From positions 2,548,789 to 2,612,788 of the forward strand of contig NZ_CP037968.1 in assembly GCF_019633745.1 (NCBI RefSeq): a stretch of DNA of 64,000 nucleotides, given 5' to 3'. The notes beneath the pieces were generated by a model that saw only the letters and a list, made by a program, of their open reading frames with translations, made no database searches and was not told where the DNA came from. The translations under genes and the position numbers were made by a program. Below are positions 50,537-59,233 of this stretch, piece by piece (position 1 is the first letter of the stretch; each line of letters begins with the position of its first letter). The DNA comes from Methanofollis formosanus. Lineage in GTDB: Archaea > Halobacteriota > Methanomicrobia > Methanomicrobiales > Methanofollaceae.

Positions 50537-51448
50537 TCACAGATGTCTTTTTTCCAGGTCAACCCGCCGGGCGGTGTGGACCTCGGCGAGGTGGTGCGGG
50601 TGGTAGCGGAGTTTTGCCTCCCGCAGGCCGGGGAGGCCGAGGTCGGACTCGCGGTTGAGGAAGGGGTAGCGCCCCTTGAGGCGGTCGGCCGTCTCCTGGT
50701 TGACGGCCTTGTAGACCCCGTCGCAGTCGGGGAGGCCTTTCTCGAAGTGGACCACCGCGGTCTCGTCGTTGAGGCGGTCGTACAGGGCGCACCCGGCGAT
50801 CGCTCCCTCGACCCGCACCGCCACCCCCTCCAGCCCGAGGTCGGTGAAGTGGGCGATCGCGTACTGCAGCGCCGTCTTCTCCTCGGCAAGCACCGGGGAG
50901 TCGTCGCAGTGGCGCCACTCGCACCACCGCTCCAGGAACCCGACCACCTCGCCGAGGAGCGCCGGGGTGACCGCCTCGACCGTCGGTTCGCACTCCCGCC
51001 TGAAGCGGTTGAGATGTTTTCTGATGGTGAGGTAGTCTCTGCCCGGCAGGTCGGCGAGGTCTTCGGTGAGGTACACGTAGTCGGCGAAGTCGCGGTCGGG
51101 CCTGAGGGGGAGGGCGGGATAGCGGGCGCTGACCAGGTCGAGCGTGGCGTCGTCGAAGATGTAGTACGCCACCTCCCCGCCCTCCCGCACGGCGAGGTCG
51201 AGAACCGCCTCGAGGGCTTCGGCGTCGGGGGGGCCGACGGGGCCGCGGAAGGAGCGTTCGCCCTGGATGGTGCTCATGATCACGACGCCCTCGCCGACGC
51301 GGGCGTACTCGTAGTGAGCGTAGTGGTTCCAGCAGAGCATGGTGGTGAGGCTCATGTCGGAGTGCACCGGCGGGTGGCGGCGGTACAGGTCGGCGAAGAA
51401 CGCCCGGTCCTCCGGGGTCACCGGTTTGAAATCGTCAAGAGAGATCAT
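50537..51448 (-). CDS. DUF2156 (LPG-synthase-like GNAT) protein
   Basis: 303 residues. Two GNAT-like halves, as in phosphatidylglycerol lysyltransferase C-terminal domains: LDDFKPVTPEDRAFFADLYRRHPP at the start is the family opening, YVYLTEDLADLPGRDYLTIRKHLNRF at about 122-147, and AVVHFEKGLPDCDGVYKAVNQ near the end. It may transfer an aminoacyl or acyl group to a small molecule. Such genes are common in methanogens and still lack a known substrate. It overlaps the GNAT gene upstream by 14 bases, so the two form an operon with the flavodoxin. Confidence 0.82.
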   Translation of the reverse strand: MISLDDFKPVTPEDRAFFADLYRRHPPVHSDMSLTTMLCWNHYAHYEYARVGEGVVIMSTIQGERSFRGPVGPPDAEALEAVLDLAVREGGEVAYYIFDDATLDLVSARYPALPLRPDRDFADYVYLTEDLADLPGRDYLTIRKHLNRFRRECEPTVEAVTPALLGEVVGFLERWCEWRHCDDSPVLAEEKTALQYAIAHFTDLGLEGVAVRVEGAIAGCALYDRLNDETAVVHFEKGLPDCDGVYKAVNQETADRLKGRYPFLNRESDLGLPGLREAKLRYHPHHLAEVHTARRVDLEKRHL

Positions 51449-51860
51449 TCTCCTCCTTCAGGAGCATCGGCACATGCCCGGTCATCCTGGCAAAACCGTG
51501 CCGTCGGTAAAATGCAACGGTGCCGGGCTGGGCGATGAGTCCGATCCAGGCGAGGTCACGGGCGGTGCAGAACTCGACGAGCGCCTCCACGATGGCGTCG
51601 CCGATCCCGTGCCCCCGGTACTCGGGGAGGACGATGATGTCCTGGAGGTAGGCGTCCGAACACCCGTCCGAGATCGCCCGCCCCATCCCGACGGCCCGCG
51701 TATCGTCGACGGCGACGACGAAACAGAAACTTCCCTCGATGAGGGCCGGGATCCCGTCGGCCGTCCACTCCTCCTTCCACCACTCGCCGGCGCGGTAGAG
51801 TCCGACGATCTCCTCGGCGTCCCAGGCTCCGACGGTCCTGACCGTGATCCCGGAGAGCAT
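51435..51860 (-). CDS. GNAT acetyltransferase
   Basis: 141 residues. Acetyl-CoA loop LPEYRGHGIGDAIVEAL at about 78-94 (R/Q-x-x-G-x-G/A) and QPGTVAFYRRHGFARM at about 112-127 are diagnostic. FCFVVAVDDTRAVGMGRAISDG fits the preceding strands. Substrate unknown. First gene of a three-gene operon with the DUF2156 and flavodoxin genes. Confidence 0.85.
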   Translation of the reverse strand: MLSGITVRTVGAWDAEEIVGLYRAGEWWKEEWTADGIPALIEGSFCFVVAVDDTRAVGMGRAISDGCSDAYLQDIIVLPEYRGHGIGDAIVEALVEFCTARDLAWIGLIAQPGTVAFYRRHGFARMTGHVPMLLKEENDLS

Positions 51861-51942
51861 GCACCTCCCTCACTTCCATCCTATATAGAGGCAGCGGAAG
51901 AAGGGGAATTGTCCGGTGTGCGAGGGGGTTTGCCGTTCGCCT

Positions 51943-52699
51943 GGCCATGTAGAATCGAGCATGAGCCTGAGGCTCAAGCATACCTGATGAAAATTTCATA
52001 TCAAGAGTTGGATCGATTCTTGACCTTCCTCCTTTGTGATCGAGGAGCGAATCGAAGTCGAGCATCATGCCGCCCCTCGGCTATCCTCGTCGTGGGGAAC
52101 GAGCGACAGCGAGTTCGAGAAAATCTTTGATTTTCGAATCTCCCCCCGGCGCGAGATTCGAGGAAAGGTTCTGCGATGAGGGCGGCCGATCAGATCGACG
52201 TGCCTTCCCACACCACCATGCCGGGGGCTCTGCCCCCAGACCCCCGGGACCAGGATAGGGGCGGGAAGGCACCATCAATGACCATGGGGAGGGTATTGCC
52301 GTCCGCCGCCCATCTTCTCGCGCGGGGATCGGGGGGGCCAGCCCCCGCAGAGACAGTCATCAAGAGGGTTTACCATGAAAATGATCCTGACGATCCTCTC
52401 TTCAGGTTTGCATGAGCGTTTGAACTTGCCATATCCCGTTGAAGCCGATACGCAGAGGATAGAAAATCCCTCTGATGGATCGGCCGCCCCGAATCGTCAA
52501 ATCTTTCCCGCAATCTCGCGCCGGGGGCTCTGCCCCCGGACCCCCACGACGAGGATAGCCGGAGGCGGCGATGAAACCAGATCTTCCAAAGATCCTGTCG
52601 CGAGGATTGGGATCCCGCCCACACGCCGTAGCGCAGCTCAGAAAATTTTCATCCCGTATGCTTGAACCCCCCGTTCATGCCTGATTCTACACAGCCGGA
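51943..52699. mobile_element. MITE-like element 2 with terminal inverted repeats
   Basis: About 757 bases. The left end (51943-51998, GCCATGTAGAATCGAGCATGA, CTCAAGCATACC, ATGAAAATTTC) mirrors the right end (52641-52699, GAAAATTTTCATCCCGTATG, ATTCTACACAGCCGG). The first 150 bases match element 1 in direct orientation, but its interior modules (52364-52570 and about 52150-52260) match those of element 1 inverted. No gene lies inside. Palindromes GGGGGCTCTGCCCCC occur twice. It separates the GNAT operon from the small membrane protein gene. Confidence 0.7.
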
Positions 52700-52820
52700 A
52701 TATAGGTATCCTGAGAGGGCGAGTTCTCTCTAATCTTCATCATGCAAAGAGAGAAAAAAGTGTGAAGGGCTCATCTCCCGGCGTTCTTCCCCGGGAAAAT
52801 TCTGCCCGGCCGGTTTTCAG

Positions 52821-53282
52821 TCAGTCATCCTTCTTCCAGGAGAACATCGGGAACATCGGTTTGAGGGGGTCGTTCTCATCGAGGGACGAGAGCCGCCAGG
52901 TGTGTTTGTACGTCTGGCCGCTGCTGTTCGCGTACGTGGCGGCCACCTTCAGTTCGGTGGCCATGGAGGCGAGGGGGTGGGCGTACTCCTCGTCGGCGCC
53001 GAGTTCGGGGATGTCGAACTCGATGTCCATCGGGACCAGGGCGACGTGGATATCCTTTGCCGGGGCGTTCCCGCCGTTCGCGACGATCACCGCCTTCGCG
53101 TCGTCGGAGAGACGGCACGATACTTCGGGGAGGTCTCTGGTCTCGCCCATGATCTGGAGGCACATCGCCACCGTCAGCAGGATGATGAAGATCGAGATCC
53201 CCATGAAGACGTTCTGGGTGACGGCGAAGAAGACGCCGAGAACCACGCCTGCACCGAGTATGACTGCAGGGACACGTTCCAT
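52821..53282 (-). CDS. Small membrane protein, unknown function
   Basis: 153 residues. Two adjacent membrane helices at 1-42 (VPAVILGAGVVLGVFFAV and MGISIFIILLTVAMCLQIM), then a soluble domain of about 110 residues with predicted beta strands (SCRLSDDAKAVIVANGG; KDIHVALVPMDIEFDIPEL; ELKVAATYANSSGQTYKHTW), which may be an immunoglobulin-like fold. I do not recognise the family. No linked partner; the next gene upstream is the PIN gene on the same strand 55 bases away. Confidence 0.7.
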   Translation of the reverse strand: MERVPAVILGAGVVLGVFFAVTQNVFMGISIFIILLTVAMCLQIMGETRDLPEVSCRLSDDAKAVIVANGGNAPAKDIHVALVPMDIEFDIPELGADEEYAHPLASMATELKVAATYANSSGQTYKHTWRLSSLDENDPLKPMFPMFSWKKDD

Positions 53283-53336
53283 ATCATGGAATTGGTCTGA
53301 GGAGATATAATAGGATAGGAGTTGAGCCTCAGGAAA

Positions 53337-54008
53337 CTATGTTCTATTGCGCAGGATCTGGAGTCCTTCTGTCGGATTGACCAACGCCAGACTGTAGTGG
53401 CTGTGGATACTCTTCTTTGCTGATCGGATCAGGGGGGTGTCGAGGGTAACAAAATAATGCGCACGATTTAAGATCGCAGTCGTAAGGAGCGTTGCGTCCT
53501 GGGTCTTTGTCTCCTTGATCAGGAAGAGGATCGATGAAAGGATGGACCAGTAGTTGGGGTCATCCCATGGCGGGAATTCAGGGATGATAACAATACCATG
53601 GTTTTCGAAGAGCGAATCAAAGGACTGGAGTGTCATCTCATAGATCTTCTCATAACACCCCGCCGAGATATCGGGATTATTCCTCGCATCCCGCCACCGG
53701 GATATCGGCACACCGTTTTTGAAAAATAAGATACTCCGGACTTCGTCTCTTATTGCTGCAAATAACTCGTTTGTGGCAAGGGATGAGACATAAAATTCAT
53801 CGGATAGACCTTCCTGTCGTTTTTCGAAGATTTTTTCGATGAATGTAATAGAATTGTGATATCTTTTCTGATAGATCTGGAAAAACTCGTCATGCAGGTC
53901 GAGGTCGTCGCAGAGATATCTCAGAACCTTGCCCTCTCCAAGCACCCAATGAGCGAAGACATTGGTATCAAGGAACCAGACCTTCTCGCGGGCTGTAACG
54001 GGGGTCAT
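53337..54008 (-). CDS. PIN-domain protein (VapC-like nuclease)
   Basis: 223 residues, longer than most VapC toxins (about 130-150). PIN acidic residues are placed in VWFLDTNVFAHW (Asp14), LATNELFAAI (Glu), and KTQDATLLTTAIL with a closing YFVTLDTPLI. Such domains cleave RNA as toxins, or process rRNA. Base composition is richer in A and T than its neighbours, a sign of transfer. The ATG directly follows the stop of a 48-residue gene (TAAATG), so the two are co-translated, as in toxin-antitoxin pairs. Whether it is a toxin is not shown. Confidence 0.8.
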   Translation of the reverse strand: MTPVTAREKVWFLDTNVFAHWVLGEGKVLRYLCDDLDLHDEFFQIYQKRYHNSITFIEKIFEKRQEGLSDEFYVSSLATNELFAAIRDEVRSILFFKNGVPISRWRDARNNPDISAGCYEKIYEMTLQSFDSLFENHGIVIIPEFPPWDDPNYWSILSSILFLIKETKTQDATLLTTAILNRAHYFVTLDTPLIRSAKKSIHSHYSLALVNPTEGLQILRNRT

Positions 54009-54155
54009 TTATTTTACGTTTTTTCTCTTCTTTGAGCTCCAGAGCCCCTTTATCTGGCCCGCCTCGCCGTATCTGCTCGAGCGTTCCCGGATCGCATAAT
54101 ATTTCCCGGTGACCGGGTTGTAGATCCGCTTCTTCTGCGTTGAGGACGTACGCAT
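54009..54155 (-). CDS. 48-residue basic protein coupled to PIN gene
   Basis: 48 residues from ATG 54155, which follows GAGGAGGAG. The protein is basic and contains KKRIYNPVTGKYYAIRERSS and GQIKGLWSSKKRKN. I recognise no family; the YNPVTGKYYAIR and GQIKGLW words look conserved rather than random. Its stop TAA touches the ATG of the PIN gene. A role as antitoxin, or as an RNA-binding partner of the PIN protein, is an inference from position only. Confidence 0.7.
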   Translation of the reverse strand: MRTSSTQKKRIYNPVTGKYYAIRERSSRYGEAGQIKGLWSSKKRKNVK

Positions 54156-54193
54156 CTCCCGACTCCTCCTCTCAACGGAGACTGAGACCGAGA

Positions 54194-54205
54194 CGTTATA
54201 ATGGT
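54194..54205 (-). promoter_or_regulatory. TATA-like box for the PIN gene pair
   Basis: Minus strand CCATTATAACGTC, about 40-50 bases before ATG 54155 and ahead of GAGGAGGAG. Supports the 48-residue start over the longer upstream start at 54260. Confidence 0.5.
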
Positions 54206-54298
54206 TCCTATTTTGTCCGGGGCAGTTCCCTCCTGCCATCCCCCGCCGGGCAACCCTCAAGACCTATCGCATCCAAATAGATCAGGACAGGAACCAAT

Positions 54299-54308
54299 CT
54301 ATTTATGA
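54299..54308 (+). promoter_or_regulatory. TATA-like box for serS
   Basis: CTATTTATGAA lies 31-40 bases ahead of the serS ATG; GGGAGAGAGAAG follows as ribosome site. Transcription would start near 54327. Confidence 0.5.
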
Positions 54309-54338
54309 ATTCACCGCACCAGAGGGAGAGAGAAGACA

Positions 54339-55616
54339 ATGCTTGAGTTGAAGTTCATCAGAGACCACCCCGAGGTCGTGAGGGCCGACCTGACGAAGAG
54401 GGGAGACGAGGAGAAACTGGCGTGGCTCGACGACCTGCTGGAGAAGGACCGGCGGAGCCGGGAGATCCAGACGCAGGTCAACCAGATGCGGAGCCGGCGC
54501 AACAAGATCGGTCGCGAGATCAACGCCGCCAGGAAGGCAGGGGAGGATACCGCGCCCCTCCTCGAAGAGGCGGCGTCCCTCCCGAAGGTGATCAAGGAGG
54601 CCGAGACCGAACTCGACGCGATCGACGAGCGGATCCACTACTACCTGATGCGGATCCCCAATATCCTCCACGAGAGCGTCCCGGTCGGCAAGGACGATAC
54701 CGAGAATGTCGAGGTGAAGCGGTGGGGCGAACCGAAGGTTCCGGCGTTCGAGCTGCAGAACCACGGCGCCCTCGCCGTCGAGCACGACTGGGCCGACTTC
54801 GAGCGGGCGGCCAAGATCTCGGGGGCTGGTTTCTACTTCCTCAAGGGCAACCTCGTCCTCCTGGACCTCGCGCTGCAGCGCTACGCCCTCGACCTGCTGA
54901 TGGAGCGCGGCTACACCCCGGTCTCGCCCCCGTACATGATGAACCGGGCGGCGTACGAGGGGGTCACCGACCTCGCCGATTTCGAGAACGTGATGTACAA
55001 GATCGACGGCGAGGACGAGTTCATGATCGCCACGAGCGAGCACCCGATGGCGGCGATGTACAAGGACGAGATCTTTGAGGAGAAAGATATCCCCCTGAAG
55101 TACGCCGGGATCAGCCCGTGTTTCAGGCGGGAGATCGGCGCCCACGGACTCGACACCAAGGGGCTCTTCCGCGTCCACCAGTTCACGAAGGTGGAGCAGT
55201 TCGTCTTCTGCAAGCCCGAAGACTCGTGGAAATATCACGAGGAACTCCTGGACAATGCTGAGGCATACTTCCAGGGCCTCGGCCTCCCGTACCATGTGGT
55301 CAACATCTGCACCGGCGACATCGGGACGGTCGCGGCGAAGAAGTACGACATCGAGGTCTGGATGCCCCGCGAGGAGCAGTACCGCGAGGTGGTCTCGTGC
55401 TCGAACTGCACCGCGTACCAGGCGGTCGGACTGAACATCAGGGTGCGCGACGCCTCCGACTTCACCTCCAAGCAGCCGGTCCACACCCTCAACAGCACGG
55501 CGGTGGCGACTTCCCGGACGATCCGGGCGATCCTCGAGAACTACCAGCGCGAGGACGGCTCGGTCGAGGTGCCCGAGGTGCTCAGGAAGTACATGGGCGG
55601 CATCGAGACGCTGTGA
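54339..55616 (+). CDS. serS: Seryl-tRNA synthetase, canonical type
   Basis: 425 residues. It charges tRNA-Ser, and also tRNA-Sec where present. The N-terminal coiled-coil arm (about 30-105, REIQTQVNQMRSRRNKIGREI) and class II core motifs are clear: motif 2 CFRREIGAHGLDTKGLFRVHQF at about 258-279 and motif 3 near LNSTAVATSRTIRAILENYQ at about 385-404. This is the common bacterial-like form, not the rare methanogen-specific form with the different N-terminus. It ends at a T-run (55634-55640) just before repeat array C. Confidence 0.96.
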   Translation: MLELKFIRDHPEVVRADLTKRGDEEKLAWLDDLLEKDRRSREIQTQVNQMRSRRNKIGREINAARKAGEDTAPLLEEAASLPKVIKEAETELDAIDERIHYYLMRIPNILHESVPVGKDDTENVEVKRWGEPKVPAFELQNHGALAVEHDWADFERAAKISGAGFYFLKGNLVLLDLALQRYALDLLMERGYTPVSPPYMMNRAAYEGVTDLADFENVMYKIDGEDEFMIATSEHPMAAMYKDEIFEEKDIPLKYAGISPCFRREIGAHGLDTKGLFRVHQFTKVEQFVFCKPEDSWKYHEELLDNAEAYFQGLGLPYHVVNICTGDIGTVAAKKYDIEVWMPREEQYREVVSCSNCTAYQAVGLNIRVRDASDFTSKQPVHTLNSTAVATSRTIRAILENYQREDGSVEVPEVLRKYMGGIETL

Positions 55617-55629
55617 GACTGAGTATTCT

Positions 55630-55641
55630 TCTCTTTTTTTG
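55630..55641 (+). terminator. T-run terminator after serS
   Basis: CTTCTCTTTTTTTGGCTCC about 15 bases after the serS stop, a seven-T run. Confidence 0.55.
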
Positions 55642-55689
55642 GCTCCTGGGAAATCCTCTGGATCTGTATGGTTTGCCGGTAGGCGGCAG

Positions 55690-57055
55690 CACGCGCGATC
55701 TTTCAGAAAATAGATCCACGATCTCCCGTCCTGATTCTATCTTCGGGGTCATGAAGACAGGAAAGCGTCGTGATCAAAATGTGCCGTCCCCTCATCTTCG
55801 GATCTGTTCCGCTATTTCGCGAAAAGATAGTGCGGGGGACGGCACGGAGCGTCTGATCCCGTTGAAAATTGATCGACCTGTTCCCGTCCGGTTCTATCTT
55901 CGGGGTCATGCCGACAGGAAAGGTACGATGATCAGAATGTGCCATCCCCCATAACGGAATTTTGTCTGGTATTTCGCGAGAAGATTGGGTGGAGGACGGC
56001 ATCACGCGTGATCCCGCCGAAGAGTGATCGCCCCTTTCCCGTCCTGCTCCAATCTTGGGGGTCATGAAAAGAGGACGGCGTGATGATCACCCATGCCGTC
56101 CCACCATCACCGAATCTTTTCTAGTACTTCGCGAGAAGATAGTGCGGGGGACGGCACGAACGCGTGATCCCGCCGAAGAGTGATCGCCCCTTTCCCGTCC
56201 TGCTCCAATCTTGGGGGTCATGAAAAGAGGACGGCGTGATGATCACCCATGCCGTCCCACCATCACCGAATCTTTTCTGGTATTTCGCGAGAAGATAGTG
56301 CGGGGGACGGCACGAACGCGTGATCCCGCTGAGTGATGATCGCCACTCCTCCGTCCTGCTCCAATCTTCGGGGTCATGACAAGAGGACGGTGTCATGATC
56401 AAACCATGCCGTCCCACCATCACCGAATCCGTTCTGCCATTTCGCGAGAGGATAGAACGGGGACGGCACGAATGCGTGATCCCGCCGAAGAGTGATCAAC
56501 CCTTTCCCGTCCGGTTCTATCTTCGGGGTCATGCTGACAGGAAAAGTACGATGATCAGAACGTGCCGTCCCCCTCATCTTCGGATCTGTTCTGCCATTTC
56601 GCGAGAAGATAGTGCGGGGGACGGCACGAATGCGTGATCCTGTTGAGTGATGATCGCCACTCCTCCGTCCTGCTCCAATCTTCGGGGTCATGACAAGAGG
56701 ACGGCGTCATGATCAAACCATGCCGTCCCACCATCACCGAATCCGTTCTGCCATTTCGCGAGAGGATAGAACGGGGACGGCACGGATGCGTGATCCCGCC
56801 GAAGAGTGATCGAACTGTTCCCGTCCTGCTCCAATCTTGGGGGTCATGAAAACAGGACGGCGTGATGATCAGAATGTGCCGTCCTCCTGATCACTGAATC
56901 TTCTCTGCCATTTCGCGAGAGGATAGAACGGGGACGGCACCACGCGTTATCTCTCAGAAAAGGGATCTCCGCTCTTCCGTTCCGCTCCAATCTTCAGGGT
57001 CATGAAAAGAGGACGGCGTGATGATCTGAATTGCCGTCCCACCCCCTGCCGACCC
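55690..57055 (+). repeat. Repeat array C: nine units of about 156 bases
   Basis: Same orientation as array A. The marker word GGGGTCATG or GGGGGTCATG gives CATG at 55750, 55907, 56063, 56219, 56375, 56530, 56689, 56845 and 57001: spacings of 157, 156, 156, 156, 155, 159, 156 and 156. Each unit contains CCCGTCC facing GGACGGCG, GTGCCGTCCC facing GGGACGGCAC, and TTTCGCGAGAAGATAG. Neighbouring units differ at many bases, so the period is preserved better than the sequence. No gene or promoter is seen within. It fills the whole gap between serS and the TMEM175 gene. Confidence 0.88.
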
Positions 57056-57102
57056 AAAAGATTTTCACCCGTCTTCCCCATCATCCCGCCGGTGGGGGGT
57101 GA

Positions 57103-57774
57103 ATGGCGGGCCGCCGCGACGAGGAAGAGAAGAGACCGGGCCGGAGTATCCTGACCGACGTGCTCCCCGCCGACCGGTTGAACGCCTTTGCCGACGGCGT
57201 CTTTGCGATCGTCATCACGCTCCTCGTCCTCGAACTCCCGGTGCCGGAGGGCGGCGAAGCCCTGGTCCCGGCGCTCCTGGAGGCATGGCCCGACTTCCTC
57301 GCCTATATCATCAGTTTCGTATTCATCGGCGGGTTCTGGATGACGCATGCGTCCATCACCCGCCTGACCGCCGAGGAAGACGAGGTCACGTTCCGCCTCA
57401 CCCTGATGACGCTCTTCTTCGTCTCCTTCCTGCCGTTCACCACGAGGTTGATGGCCGGCCACCTCGTCGGGGCGGGTTCGCACCTCTCGGTCCTCGTCTA
57501 CGGCCTGGACCTCCTCGTCGCCTCGGTCATGCTGAGTGCGATCATGCGCTACCTCGCGTGGCGCCCCGAACTGCTCGTCGACGGGCTTGCCGAGGATGAT
57601 TTCCGCCTCATGGAGAGACGGCGGCGGTCGGGCATCGTCTTCAACGGGATCGGGGTGCTGCTCGCCCTCTTCCTGCCGCCGGCGGCGATCGTGGTGTACA
57701 TCGCGGTGGCGTTCTTCTTCTTTGTCCAGCCGTTTTTCTATAAACGGATCCTCAGGCGGTCTCGGGAGAGGTGA
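57103..57774 (+). CDS. TMEM175-family potassium channel-like protein
   Basis: 223 residues, six membrane segments. The family signature is RLNAFADGVFAIVITLLVLELPVP at about 25-48, whose conserved Arg, Phe and Asp line the start of the first helix; this DUF1211/TMEM175 family forms potassium-selective tetramers in bacteria and archaea. A second, weaker copy of the three-helix unit follows from about 125. The start at 57103 (GTG-like context GGTGAATGGCG) gives a short basic N-terminus before the first helix. Ion selectivity is inferred from the family. Confidence 0.85.
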   Translation: MAGRRDEEEKRPGRSILTDVLPADRLNAFADGVFAIVITLLVLELPVPEGGEALVPALLEAWPDFLAYIISFVFIGGFWMTHASITRLTAEEDEVTFRLTLMTLFFVSFLPFTTRLMAGHLVGAGSHLSVLVYGLDLLVASVMLSAIMRYLAWRPELLVDGLAEDDFRLMERRRRSGIVFNGIGVLLALFLPPAAIVVYIAVAFFFFVQPFFYKRILRRSRER

Positions 57775-57883
57775 ACGAGAGATCCTCTTCCGTCACTTTC
57801 GCCGGACCTCCCCTTGCATCAGGTCTCAGTCGTCAGGGGCTGTGGATTCCAATTTTTCTGTCGGACTCACGCACGACAGGGAT

Positions 57884-57893
57884 ATTTATATGA
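57884..57893 (+). promoter_or_regulatory. TATA box for CLC gene
   Basis: GATATTTATATGATG. Transcription would start near 57915, about 45 bases before ATG 57960, which follows GGAGAGGAG. Confidence 0.55.
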
Positions 57894-57959
57894 TGCCGGA
57901 ATGATCCGGGTCCGTCAAAAGTCATCGGGCAGGTTGCTCAAAGAAGGAGAGGAGCCGAT

Positions 57960-59213
57960 ATGCTTCCACTTGAAAAACCGTGGTACCAAAAACTTCTCGC
58001 CCTTGCGCTGGTACTCGGGGTGGCCGGCGGGCTGTGGGCGCTTCTCTTCATGGGGATCGTCAATACGGGGACCGGCTTTTTCTTCGGCGGTTCGGGCACC
58101 GACTGGTGGACCGGCGCCTGGTGGTGGATACTGCTCACGGCCCTCGGGGGGCTTGCGGTTGCCGTGCTCCGCACCGCCTGGAAGGTTCCCTCCGAGGTGC
58201 CGGGGGCCATCGCACTCGCTCAACAGGCCTGGATCGATCCGAGAACCGCCCCGTACTGGGTGGCGATATCGGTGGTCTCTCTCATTACCGGCGCGAGTCT
58301 GGGGCCGTCATTTGCACTCGTCGTGATGGGGGGCGCATTTGGCTCGTGGCTCGTGACCCGCCTGGGCATAGCGGACGAAGAAGCGAGACAGGAGTACACG
58401 CTCACGGGTATGGCGAGCGGCCTCGGAGGCGCCTTTTCCGCTCCGATTTTTGCGACCATTCTCGCCTCCGAACTCTCGCCGACGTCGAAGAAGAACTACC
58501 TGGCCGCGTTCATCCCCGAACTTTTCGGGGCAACCGTCGGCGCGCTCATTTTCTATGGCGTGACCGGAAGCGCCATTCTGGGTTCCTATCCCCTTCCGGC
58601 GTTTGAGTTCCAGTACGTTCATCTGCTGATCGGAGCGTTGCTCGGGATTCTGGCCGCAGTCGTGCTGATCGTGTTTGCCCTCGTCAGCAAGGCAGTTACG
58701 ATCGTGTTCGAGCGGGCCTCCAGTCCTCTTCTGTGCGGCACGGTCGGCGGCGCACTCGTCGGCCTGATCGCATGGGCCCTGCCCCTGACCGCAACCGGCG
58801 GCAGCAGTCAACTTGCCGCGGAACTTCAGGTCTCTGCCGCACTCGGGTCAGGGTTTCTTGCCGCCGTCCTGATCGCCAAAATGGTCGCCATTGCACTGAG
58901 TCAGTCCAGCGGCTTTCTGGGGGGTCTGGTCTTCCCGATGATCTTTGTCGGCGGGACCGCCGGGCTCCTCGTGCACAGCCTCTTCCCCGAGATCCCGATC
59001 GCCCTCTGTGTCGGGGCGATGCTGGCGGCGGTGCCGGGCGCCTTCCTGACCGCACCGGTCGCCCTCGTCCTGATCGCGTTCGGTACGGTCGGCATCGCCC
59101 CGGGCGCAATGGCCCCGATCGGCCTTGCCGTCGTGACCGCACATATCACGGTCTCGCTCTTTCGGGCCGCGGTGGTCAGGAAGCAGAACCTTGAACTGGA
59201 GGGGGTGAGGTGA
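57960..59213 (+). CDS. CLC-type chloride channel/transporter, gating Glu absent
   Basis: 417 residues with about 10-12 membrane segments. CLC-fold words are TGASLGPSFALVVMGGAFGSW at about 110-130, GMASGLGGAFSAPIFATILASEL at about 140-162 and SSGFLGGLVFPMIFVGGTAG at about 315-334. The selectivity motif GREGP of ordinary CLC proteins is GASLGPS here, closer to the YfeO branch, where GP is followed by Glu; here that position is Ser, and the external gating Glu position is Leu. Without that Glu, proton coupling would be lost, so a passive anion channel is possible. Transported ion is inferred. Confidence 0.85.
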   Translation: MLPLEKPWYQKLLALALVLGVAGGLWALLFMGIVNTGTGFFFGGSGTDWWTGAWWWILLTALGGLAVAVLRTAWKVPSEVPGAIALAQQAWIDPRTAPYWVAISVVSLITGASLGPSFALVVMGGAFGSWLVTRLGIADEEARQEYTLTGMASGLGGAFSAPIFATILASELSPTSKKNYLAAFIPELFGATVGALIFYGVTGSAILGSYPLPAFEFQYVHLLIGALLGILAAVVLIVFALVSKAVTIVFERASSPLLCGTVGGALVGLIAWALPLTATGGSSQLAAELQVSAALGSGFLAAVLIAKMVAIALSQSSGFLGGLVFPMIFVGGTAGLLVHSLFPEIPIALCVGAMLAAVPGAFLTAPVALVLIAFGTVGIAPGAMAPIGLAVVTAHITVSLFRAAVVRKQNLELEGVR

Positions 59214-59233
59214 TCCGGGCACCTGCACCTGCC

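Noticed and set aside
55690-57055. CRISPR array
   Set aside because: Repeats are about 156 bases, degenerate and palindromic, with no unique spacers of 30-40 bases and no cas genes. The same applies to arrays A and B.
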